From Verrucomicrobia bacterium UBA2970 (GTDB taxonomy: Bacteria > Verrucomicrobiota > Verrucomicrobiia > Limisphaerales > AAA164-E04), in the NCBI GenBank assembly GCA_002348345.1, contig DEAY01000434.1, positions 1-18,622 of the forward strand: DNA of 18,622 nucleotides, in the 5' to 3' direction. Every line of letters starts with the position of its first letter. Position 1 is the first letter of the stretch. This document shows positions 8,179 through 14,999 of the stretch, piece after piece. Below the pieces are notes generated by a model that was not told the DNA's origin, searched no databases, and worked only from the letters and a program-made list of their open reading frames with translations. A program made the position numbers and the translations under genes.

Positions 8179-8861
8179 TCTTCGGGTCGGTTCTGTCCTG
8201 GAGGCAAATCAACGAAGAATCGCCAGGGGAGTCGCCCTGCCCCCATACGAGCGGTGGCAAACTGCGCTCCCATCGATTCCCTCCCGAACCCGGTTGGGTC
8301 CTCCCAATACATTTGACGCTTCACCACCGCCCCGTCGACCTGGCCCCTCAACAGCAACCCTTCGTAGTCTTCCATGGTCGGCCTTGAAGACCGTTGTCGC
8401 CGCACACCATGAAGCTGGCACACCAATAAACCGGCCGAACCTCCCTCCCGTTCCAATAACCCCCAGTCCCGGTCACTCCACGGCATGGGATGAAGATAGG
8501 AATAGGGTAAGGTTTCCAGTCCTTCCACTCCAAAGGGTCTGACTAATTGTCCCCAGTTCCTGGTGCGATCCTCGGGGCAGAGCAAGACTTGAGCGTCTCC
8601 TAAGTGCCGCGATTTCACCAAATCGCCCAGGTCGTTGGGGCGCCTCGGGAAGTCTTGACGATACATCTCGTAAGCCATCAGGGATTGGCGGAGATTCGAG
8701 GAACAAACGGCGATCCGACCCTTCTTTTTAGCCGTTGCCAACACGCTCAGCAACAAGGTCGCGAGGATCCCGATGATGGCAATGACGGTGAGCATTTCCA
8801 CCAACGTGAACCCCGCGGTTGCCGGGCAATTCCTGATCCGTCTCGTCGCCATTCTTCTCAA
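8175..8861 (-). CDS. Type IV pilin-like / pseudopilin protein
   Basis: This 228-residue protein has a class III (prepilin) signal: a short basic leader, then AG/FTLVEML with Glu at position +5 of the mature protein, followed by a hydrophobic helix (TVIAIIGILATLLLSVLATA). A prepilin peptidase would cut before Phe and methylate it. The mature globular part carries a DL..LV motif and LLCPEDRT, typical of the large pseudopilin-like families of Verrucomicrobiota and Planctomycetota. The start is taken as TTG at 8861 because GGAGGAG, overlapping the stop of the preceding gene, ends six bases before it; ATG at 8852 is the alternative and lacks a good Shine-Dalgarno. No pilus assembly ATPase, secretin or peptidase gene is in the window. 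It lies between the propeller and permease genes in the operon. Confidence 0.88.
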   Translation of the reverse strand: MRRMATRRIRNCPATAGFTLVEMLTVIAIIGILATLLLSVLATAKKKGRIAVCSSNLRQSLMAYEMYRQDFPRRPNDLGDLVKSRHLGDAQVLLCPEDRTRNWGQLVRPFGVEGLETLPYSYLHPMPWSDRDWGLLEREGGSAGLLVCQLHGVRRQRSSRPTMEDYEGLLLRGQVDGAVVKRQMYWEDPTGFGRESMGAQFATARMGAGRLPWRFFVDLPPGQNRPEE

Positions 8862-8864
8862 AGC

Positions 8865-11800
8865 CTACTCCTCCCGCTCGGGCAAGAGCGCCGGCTCCGC
8901 CGGAAGGGGGAGCGGGAGCGGCACGGGAATCGGAGGCAATTCCACCGAGGGTTCGTCTTCAATGGGTTCCTCCTCTGGCCTGGGTCGTTTGACTTCAGGC
9001 ACCTTGAAGCGGCCCCGGAATTCCCGGATCCGCTCTAGCAGCGGCGTGATCCCCTTGACCGCCGTCCCCAGCGGAAAGGTGACCTTGGCCTCGCCCATCG
9101 GCGTGAAGACCTGTAACCATTCGCCCCCGCCATCAGCACAATCGGGACATCCGATGACAGGGGGGAGCCCTCCCAGGAATTCGAGATCAATGCGCTCGAG
9201 CAAGTCACGCCATTCACCGCCATCCAACGACTCCGACCGGAAGAAGTCACCGACCTCCTCATCCCTCGAAAAGGCGGAAAATGAGAGCAACCCGGGCTGC
9301 ACCTCCAGCCGAGTCTGGCAGTATCCGAAACAGAGCCCGAAGAATGTCCCCGCATGAACCGCGACCACCCGATCCAGATCCTCGCCGAGAGGAATATGCG
9401 AGACCCCGTAGTCGCCTCCAGGCACCCAAATTCCCGATTCCACGGAGCCATCGGCGGCTTGCAAATTGAAGCCAAAACAGTTCGACTGGGACCCCGTGCC
9501 CAAGGGTGCCAACGCTCCGGACGTCTCGAGACCATAGAACCACAACTCTTGGCCGACCTTCGCCAACAGGAGATCGTTCTCGGCCCGCAACTCTGAAACG
9601 GGAAAGGGCAAGGCGATCTCCGAAAGCGACTCGAAGTTCCCCGTGTCGGCCAATCGATAAGTCGTCAGCGTGTTGTTCGATCGCCGCCGTTCCCCCTGAC
9701 GTAATCGACCCCGGGTGGCCGGCAAGCCCAGATAAACCACATCGGAGTCCACCAAGGTCGGATGAGGCCAAGTAAAGGAGAGCGAAAGGGAATCGATCAG
9801 ACTCAGTGATACGCCGTCATAGGCGCTGACATCCAACCATTCCATCCCATCGGACAGCAATGTGTCATCGTCCCAATGAGGGGCCTTTGTGTAAACCAAG
9901 GCTCCATTCCGACCCAACCCAATCAAGGCCCCGGGACTGTTCACCGGCTCCCGCTGGGTGGGATTCACCGGATCGGCAAAATCGATCACATCAAGGAAAT
10001 ACTGCTGCACCCAACGCCCCCCCGGAAAAGGCTCCGGAGCCCCGATCGGCAGGACGGCAACATCGTTCTCGCCATCGACCGCGGGCTTCCCGCCGGGTCG
10101 CGGATCCACGACGATTTCCGGCGGCTCCTCCTCGCCGATCAGGCGGGAGGACTGGTGCGTCATATAGAAGAGGGTTCCCGCCGCAAACACCTCACTCTGA
10201 CTCCAGGCATCCCCGGTCTCCATGAGATAGTTCGAGAGGAACTCAATGTCCGCTGGAGTTCCCACCCGAAAGCTCACAAAACGACGCCCCGATGCTCCGC
10301 CAAACCAAGGCCGCCCGATGGCAATGTCGGCCACAATCCCAACCGGCCCCCCATAGAAGAAATGATTCCGGCCAAACGACACGGTGAGAACATCCTCGTG
10401 AGGAAACAAAAGCTGGGGATTCGATGCCCCCGATGCCCCCTCAACGTGGAGCCGCTTCTCGCCAAGAAGCGGCAGTTCAGGCAGCGAACCCAGGCCATAA
10501 ACGGCCACTCGAAAATTCATGGGAAGGACCCCCACCTGATCCGTCGGATTCTCCCCGTCCACCTCAGCCGTTTCCGCCATCATTGGGAACTCATGATTCT
10601 GATCGGCCTGGACGACATAAAGACGATCCTCCCGGGTCACCGCGCCGACCACGTTCGGTTGGGGTAATCGCGTCTTGGAAAGCACCTCATAAGGATCGGC
10701 TTGGGATGCGATCCGGATCGCCGGTGATTCATCCGTCCAAGCATTCCCCTGGGTGACCTCGATCAAGAAGTCACCCTCCACAAAAACCCGATCCACGGCC
10801 CAGGAGAGAGGAAAGTCGCTCAAAACCTTCGGTTCATCGTAGTCCGACGCATCCACCGTCAATAGGGATTTCCCCGAAAGCGACAGGATTCGCTCTTGAT
10901 GAACCGTCGCCCGACGCGGCGTCACCTCGTGATCGATCACGCCTCGTAACACCAGCTCGTCTCCGACCAACTCGACCAATTGCACCCCGGTTCGATTGAC
11001 GTTCTTCTCATAAGCACTGAAGGGCACCATCACCAGGCCGGCCTCGGGCACAAAGCCCAACGCTTTCTCATCCCGATTTGCTTCACTCCAGGAGTTGTTG
11101 GATCCCAGCGGCACCCGGCTGAGCAGACCCGGCTTGGCCGGATCACGAACATCAAAGAGCGAGACCGCGACCCGCCAACCCTCCTGATCGTCAATCCCGA
11201 TGGACAAGAGTCGGTCGCCCAAGGGTTGAATATAGGTGGACCAACCGGGCACTTCGAGCTCACCGGAAATGGTCGGGTTCGCAGGATCGGTGAGATCAAC
11301 CACCCAGAGCGGGTCAATTCGGAAAAACGTCACGATGTAGGCTTTGTTCCCATCGAAGCGCGTGGCATGCAAACTCTCATTCCGCCCCACTTCAACCGCA
11401 CCCAACTTCACCGGACGACGGGGGTTGGACAGATCAAAAGTTTCCAACCGGGTCACCAGGGACCGGGTTCTCACCTCCGAGATCACCGTGAACACCTCTC
11501 CCGAGACATGCATCTTGAACTTATCGATGACGCGGCCGGCGGGCCGAATCTGCGAGAGCGGCACCAAGCTCCCGTCGGGAGATGAAATATCGATCACTTC
11601 GATTCGAGATTGCCACCAACGACTTCCCGTTCCTTGGGTCGACACAAAGAGGTAGTCCGAGGTTGCGTGGATCACGTGGCCCGAACCTGGAATCCAATGC
11701 TCTTCCCGGGCCTCCGGGGCGTCCGGTTGGCTGAGATCAAATGAAGAAACATGGGTGCCCCACTCCCATCGTTGCTCCTCTTGCCCGGTTCGTTCATCGA

Positions 11801-12677
11801 CCCGGACGGAGGGACGAAACGACTGGGAGGCCAAGTAGAGGGCCGACCCCACCAGCCGACTCTCACTAATCGAACCCTTCACGGGGAGACTCGCCACCAT
11901 CGCGGGCACGCCACTGCCCACTTCGGCGATCACCACCCGACTCTCGGCGCCTCCCCCGAAATAATTGCAGGTGTCTCGAGCCAGGAGGGCCACGTGGTTT
12001 TCTCCCAGGACATACATCTGCTCCCCTGACGCAGGGAGCTCCAACGTTCCCAGAATTTTCGGTTGCTCCGCCCGACTAATATCAATCACCTGAAGGCCAC
12101 GATATTGATTGAAGAAATACATCCGATTCCCCCTGACCTGCCATATGTCTGATTCCACAATATCGCGGGGAGCTCCTGAAGCTTCATCCGCCTCCGGCTC
12201 GCGAACGGCCGGCGCCTCGAGACCGGGCGCTGCGATCGCGACGGGTGCCCCCGGCAAAGCCTTGGCGGGGCCGGAGGAAGGCCCCGCAAACGTCTTCTTA
12301 CCTCCATAAAAACTCTCTGGCAGTAAATCCTCAACCGTACCCACCACTCGGAGAATCTCAAGGGTCTCTTCAAGCTTGAGGCGGAAGGTAAACGTGCTCC
12401 CCGATCCGTCGAATCGCTTTACCCCCCGGGGCACCCAACTCCCTTGCCCCAACCGCGTGCGCGACTCCAACGTGATCCTCTTGAACCCCTCAGGCACGTT
12501 TACCTCCACCAAAAAATCGTCATCATCGATCCTGACCGAGAGAATGCGCGGCTGCTCCAACGCATCGGCTTCGGCCGCAAACCCCTGATGGCCGCTGGCC
12601 CAGAAGGCCAGCGCCATCACCCCAAACCATTTCACCACTAAACCCCAGATCTTCATCTTCAACCCCGTCATCTTCAT
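8865..12677 (-). CDS. Large secreted beta-propeller domain protein
   Basis: This 1270-residue protein begins with a Sec-type signal peptide: basic residues, a hydrophobic core (VVKWFGVMALAFWA) and a probable cut after GFAA near residue 35. A small beta domain (about 40-115) and a Pro/Ala-rich linker (130-170) come next. Residues about 175-690 match the secreted 'C-terminal beta-propeller' family (PF09826/COG4880), including FRIDPLWVVDLTDPANP at 452-468 and repeated V.D.S/DLS blade motifs. The second half (about 690-1150) looks like further, more diverged blades. Cys occurs in DTCNYF, SNCFGF, GLCFGYC and GCPDC, possibly disulfides. The C-terminus is Pro/Glu rich. Family members are usually about 600-700 residues, so this is near double. 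The frame extends to a TTG at 12752, but ATG 12677 gives the signal peptide and sits 31 bp after the ATPase stop. Confidence 0.88.
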   Translation of the reverse strand: MKMTGLKMKIWGLVVKWFGVMALAFWASGHQGFAAEADALEQPRILSVRIDDDDFLVEVNVPEGFKRITLESRTRLGQGSWVPRGVKRFDGSGSTFTFRLKLEETLEILRVVGTVEDLLPESFYGGKKTFAGPSSGPAKALPGAPVAIAAPGLEAPAVREPEADEASGAPRDIVESDIWQVRGNRMYFFNQYRGLQVIDISRAEQPKILGTLELPASGEQMYVLGENHVALLARDTCNYFGGGAESRVVIAEVGSGVPAMVASLPVKGSISESRLVGSALYLASQSFRPSVRVDERTGQEEQRWEWGTHVSSFDLSQPDAPEAREEHWIPGSGHVIHATSDYLFVSTQGTGSRWWQSRIEVIDISSPDGSLVPLSQIRPAGRVIDKFKMHVSGEVFTVISEVRTRSLVTRLETFDLSNPRRPVKLGAVEVGRNESLHATRFDGNKAYIVTFFRIDPLWVVDLTDPANPTISGELEVPGWSTYIQPLGDRLLSIGIDDQEGWRVAVSLFDVRDPAKPGLLSRVPLGSNNSWSEANRDEKALGFVPEAGLVMVPFSAYEKNVNRTGVQLVELVGDELVLRGVIDHEVTPRRATVHQERILSLSGKSLLTVDASDYDEPKVLSDFPLSWAVDRVFVEGDFLIEVTQGNAWTDESPAIRIASQADPYEVLSKTRLPQPNVVGAVTREDRLYVVQADQNHEFPMMAETAEVDGENPTDQVGVLPMNFRVAVYGLGSLPELPLLGEKRLHVEGASGASNPQLLFPHEDVLTVSFGRNHFFYGGPVGIVADIAIGRPWFGGASGRRFVSFRVGTPADIEFLSNYLMETGDAWSQSEVFAAGTLFYMTHQSSRLIGEEEPPEIVVDPRPGGKPAVDGENDVAVLPIGAPEPFPGGRWVQQYFLDVIDFADPVNPTQREPVNSPGALIGLGRNGALVYTKAPHWDDDTLLSDGMEWLDVSAYDGVSLSLIDSLSLSFTWPHPTLVDSDVVYLGLPATRGRLRQGERRRSNNTLTTYRLADTGNFESLSEIALPFPVSELRAENDLLLAKVGQELWFYGLETSGALAPLGTGSQSNCFGFNLQAADGSVESGIWVPGGDYGVSHIPLGEDLDRVVAVHAGTFFGLCFGYCQTRLEVQPGLLSFSAFSRDEEVGDFFRSESLDGGEWRDLLERIDLEFLGGLPPVIGCPDCADGGGEWLQVFTPMGEAKVTFPLGTAVKGITPLLERIREFRGRFKVPEVKRPRPEEEPIEDEPSVELPPIPVPLPLPLPAEPALLPEREE

Positions 12678-12708
12678 CACCAACCGCTTTCCCTCAGTCT
12701 CCCCAACA

Positions 12709-13632
12709 CTAGTTTCTCGACTCACGGAGGAGCGTTGACTCGACCGACTCAAACACCTCGATAAAAATGTCCTCGATTCCCATCGGAAAAACCTCCAATC
12801 GAACCCCCGCCTGCTCCCTCAAAAAATCAAGCTGCTGATCGCTGGCCAAACGACAGATGGCCGTCACCACCGATCCCATTCGCTCCTGCCGAACCAAACC
12901 GGGCAAACGGAGCCACTTCATATCCGGCTCCTCGGGAAAGATGATCTGCACCCGCCGCATCGTCTGCTGCAACTCTTCCACTTCCTGCGAAAGGACCAGG
13001 CGCCCGCGGTCCATCAAGCCCACGATGCTGGCCAAACGCCCCAAATCTCCCAGCTCATGGGTGCTGAGCACCACAGTGGTTTCGGGGCGTTCCGCCAACG
13101 CTTCGACCAATAGCTGGACAAACTCCCTTCGGGCAATGGAGTCGAGCCCGGCGGTGGGCTCGTCCAGCAGCAACGCCTCGGGCTGAGGCGCCAAAGCGAG
13201 AACGACGGCCGTCTTCCGCTGCTCGCCCGTTGACATACGTCCAACGGGCTGAGTCAACGGAAGGTCCCAACGATCGGCCGCCGTCTCGAAAAGTTTCTGA
13301 TCCCACCTCTCATAGAGATGGCCGACGTAACGACTCAAATCCCGGAGCGTCATCCATCCCGGTAATTGAGGATTTTGAGCCACATAACTGACACGGGAAC
13401 GCAACGAACGTGGCGCGGTCCATAGATCATGTCCCAAGACGCGGGCCGAACCGCTGTCAGCTTTCAGCAAACCAAGTAATAACCTCAGTGCCGTAGACTT
13501 CCCCGACCCGTTTCGGCCCATTAGCCCATAGACCGTCCCCTTGGGGATCCCCAAGTCCAGGCCGCTGACAGCGACTCTCCCTCCCGAAAAAGTCTTCGTC
13601 AAATTCACCGCTTCAATCGCCATTGAGCTCAT
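12709..13632 (-). CDS. ABC transporter ATP-binding protein
   Basis: This 307-residue nucleotide-binding subunit has Walker A GRNGSGKST at 39-47, the Q-loop in VSYVAQNPQ at about 81-89, a degenerate signature MSTGEQRK at 133-140 in place of LSGGQ, Walker B LLLDEP at 154-159, the D-loop (AGLDS) and the H-loop His192. The C-terminal 80 residues form the accessory tail common in ABC-2 exporter ATPases. It would energise the ABC-2 permease encoded at 7276-8178. The start at 13632 is well fixed: AAGGAGGG lies seven bases upstream, while the longer frame would begin with TTG at 13650. The gene is 31 bp downstream of the GntR regulator, an arrangement like ytrAB in Bacillus. Substrate cannot be inferred. 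Confidence 0.93.
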   Translation of the reverse strand: MSSMAIEAVNLTKTFSGGRVAVSGLDLGIPKGTVYGLMGRNGSGKSTALRLLLGLLKADSGSARVLGHDLWTAPRSLRSRVSYVAQNPQLPGWMTLRDLSRYVGHLYERWDQKLFETAADRWDLPLTQPVGRMSTGEQRKTAVVLALAPQPEALLLDEPTAGLDSIARREFVQLLVEALAERPETTVVLSTHELGDLGRLASIVGLMDRGRLVLSQEVEELQQTMRRVQIIFPEEPDMKWLRLPGLVRQERMGSVVTAICRLASDQQLDFLREQAGVRLEVFPMGIEDIFIEVFESVESTLLRESRN

Positions 13633-13663
13633 CGTGCCCTCCTTACGCAAAAACCGTACCGAC

Positions 13664-14065
13664 CTAGGCCAGAGGCATTCGATTCCATTCCTCTCGCACC
13701 ACTTCTTCGACGAGGGTCTGACTGGCGCCCAATTGCTTCGCCTCGATCACCAACTGTTTGGCCAACTGCCCGATCAGTTTGCGGCGTTCTTCGTCGGACC
13801 GACTCGAGGATGAAGCCGCAATGAAGGCCCCTTTTCCATGCTTCATCTCGACCAAGCCTTCGTGCTGCAGTTCCGTGTAACCCTTCACAACCGTCGTCGG
13901 GTTGACCGAAGCCCGGGTTGCCATATCCCGAATCGAAGGAAGTTGATCGCCCGGCTTGAGCCCCCCCGAGGCGACATAGTATTTGATCTGATCCATCAAC
14001 TGCCGGTAGACGGGCAGACCGGATCGTGGGTCGATCTGAAAGTGTAATGCCTTCTGTCGTTCCAT
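13664..14065 (-). CDS. GntR-family transcriptional regulator, YtrA subfamily
   Basis: This short regulator (133 residues) has an N-terminal winged helix-turn-helix: GLPVYRQLMDQIKYYV, then GDQLPSIRDMA and NPTTVVKGYTELQHEGLVE, followed by the wing KHGKGAFI. Only about 50 residues follow, a helical dimerisation tail without a large ligand-binding domain, which defines the YtrA subfamily. Members are usually repressors of adjacent ABC transporter operons, and an ABC ATPase gene follows 31 bp downstream here. ATG at 14065 has no strong Shine-Dalgarno. A perfect inverted repeat begins 10 bp upstream and overlaps the predicted promoter, consistent with autorepression. The inducing signal is unknown. 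Confidence 0.95.
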   Translation of the reverse strand: MERQKALHFQIDPRSGLPVYRQLMDQIKYYVASGGLKPGDQLPSIRDMATRASVNPTTVVKGYTELQHEGLVEMKHGKGAFIAASSSSRSDEERRKLIGQLAKQLVIEAKQLGASQTLVEEVVREEWNRMPLA

Positions 14066-14075
14066 CGGTCATCTG

Positions 14076-14097
14076 CTGTATGGTAACACCCATACAG
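14076..14097. promoter_or_regulatory. Probable operator for the YtrA-type GntR repressor
   Basis: CTGTATGG (14076-14083) and CCATACAG (14090-14097) are perfect 8-bp inverted repeats around a six-base spacer. The site is 10 bp upstream of the repressor start and overlaps its predicted -10 element. YtrA-type GntR repressors bind such palindromes at their own promoters, so this is the natural operator for the five-gene operon. Binding is inferred. Confidence 0.7.
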
Positions 14098-14107
14098 TTG
14101 AAGTCAA
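14080..14107 (-). promoter_or_regulatory. Predicted promoter of the GntR-ABC-propeller operon
   Basis: On the minus strand, TTGACT (14107-14102) and TACCAT (14085-14080) are separated by 16 bases, a fair sigma-70-type promoter. The -10 falls inside the inverted repeat, so repressor binding would block polymerase. The predicted transcript start is only some 7-10 bases before the ATG at 14065, which fits the lack of a clear Shine-Dalgarno. It is a pattern match only. Confidence 0.45.
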
Positions 14108-14269
14108 ACTGTTTTCCCGATTCTTTTTCATCGCAAAACCATCTGGGTCACCTTGGCCCGAGCGCCCCTCAAATGGCAAGCCGCAATCAAGTCTCCGGGA
14201 AAGCCGCCGATCCCTCTCCCTGGCACCCGTCCATCAGATGCGCCTTCACCCGAACAGCCCAGGCGCCTG

Positions 14270-14288
14270 GCATCAATTGCTTTGATGC
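14270..14288. repeat. 19-bp palindrome upstream of the Yip1-like gene
   Basis: GCATCAA (14270-14276) and TTGATGC (14282-14288) are perfect inverted repeats with a five-base spacer. The element lies about 80 bp upstream of the ATG at 14367, upstream of the candidate -35. It could be a regulator binding site or an RNA hairpin; there is no T tract, so a terminator is unlikely. Confidence 0.45.
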
Positions 14289-14330
14289 GGCACTCCGCCC
14301 GGGGCATCTGAGGAAATTACACGAAAACCA

Positions 14331-14358
14331 TTGTCTCGAAAGAGCTGACCGATAGACT
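14331..14358 (+). promoter_or_regulatory. Candidate promoter of a leaderless Yip1-like transcript
   Basis: TTGTCT (14331-14336) and TAGACT (14353-14358) are 16 bases apart. Only eight bases separate the -10 from the ATG at 14367, so transcription would start at or next to the start codon. No Shine-Dalgarno is present, consistent with a leaderless message. Both hexamers are imperfect, so the evidence is weak. Confidence 0.25.
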
Positions 14359-14366
14359 CCGCCCGA

Positions 14367-14999
14367 ATGATTCGAGCCCTGATGTTACTCCTCGTTCCCC
14401 TGCCGACCTGGGAACGCATCGCCAAAAGCCAGTGGAATTGCTTGGTCATTTTCTTCGTCTCCTTCCTTCCCTTGCTGGCCCTTACGATCGCCATCGAAGG
14501 GGGTGGGATGTACAGTCTCGGTGCCCGATTCAACGATTACGGTCGGCTGATCAAGATCACCCAGCAGCAAGCCATTCAGTTTCAGGCCGTCCAGGCGGGG
14601 CTGAGCCTCATCATTCTCATCGCCGGAACGAAGCTCATACTGTGGGTCTGTGAAGGATTTCATTCGCCCACCACGTTTCGCCAAGCCTTTACCCTCGCCG
14701 CCTATGGGATCACGCCCCTGCTGTTGATTCGAGTGATCGACGGTCACCCCGCCATTCCCACCTGGGTCTGTTTCGCGATTGGCTCGGTGGGCACCGTCTT
14801 CGTCCTCTACCACGGGATCGCCCTGGTGCTGCAACCCGACACGAGCGTTGGATTTGGTCTCTACCTGATCTGTTCTCTCGTCCTCGTGTTGCTGGCGGGT
14901 CTGTCCCATTTCATCGCTCAGATCTTCGCCCAGCGGAAACTCAATTTCGCTGATCTCGGCCCTGAGGGCTTCCTTGCAGTCGCCGGAAGGCTTTTTTGA
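14367..14999 (+). CDS. Yip1-domain-like integral membrane protein
   Basis: This 210-residue protein has about five hydrophobic segments (24-44, 77-95, 106-124, 132-155, 162-185). The opening P..TWERIAKSQ, the FRQAFTLAAYGITPLLL segment and the overall size suggest the bacterial Yip1/DUF1282 family of membrane proteins, whose function in bacteria is unknown. No catalytic motif is seen. ATG at 14367 has no Shine-Dalgarno; a leaderless start is possible. The gene's 3' end overlaps the 3' end of the convergent kinase-MurQ gene by 59 bp, and the last residues (GPEGFLAVAGRLF) lie in that overlap. It is divergent from the GntR operon. Confidence 0.72.
   Translation: MIRALMLLLVPLPTWERIAKSQWNCLVIFFVSFLPLLALTIAIEGGGMYSLGARFNDYGRLIKITQQQAIQFQAVQAGLSLIILIAGTKLILWVCEGFHSPTTFRQAFTLAAYGITPLLLIRVIDGHPAIPTWVCFAIGSVGTVFVLYHGIALVLQPDTSVGFGLYLICSLVLVLLAGLSHFIAQIFAQRKLNFADLGPEGFLAVAGRLF

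Larger units (their letters stand above)
14066..14366. other. Intergenic region between divergent genes
   Basis: These 301 bp separate the GntR gene (minus) and the Yip1-like gene (plus). They hold the GntR operator and promoter (14076-14107), a 7-bp-arm palindrome (14270-14288) and a possible leaderless promoter for the plus-strand gene (14331-14358). I see no gene or RNA in the middle stretch 14108-14269. Confidence 0.6.

Noticed and set aside
10424..10445. Short repeat GATGCCCCC in two copies.
   Set aside because: It lies inside the propeller gene and simply encodes Gly-Ala-Ser-Gly-Ala-Ser; no further copies.
12678..12752. Longer N-terminus of the propeller protein starting at TTG 12752.
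   Set aside because: It would overlap the ATPase gene by 44 bp and bury the signal peptide; the ATG at 12677 gives a normal signal sequence.
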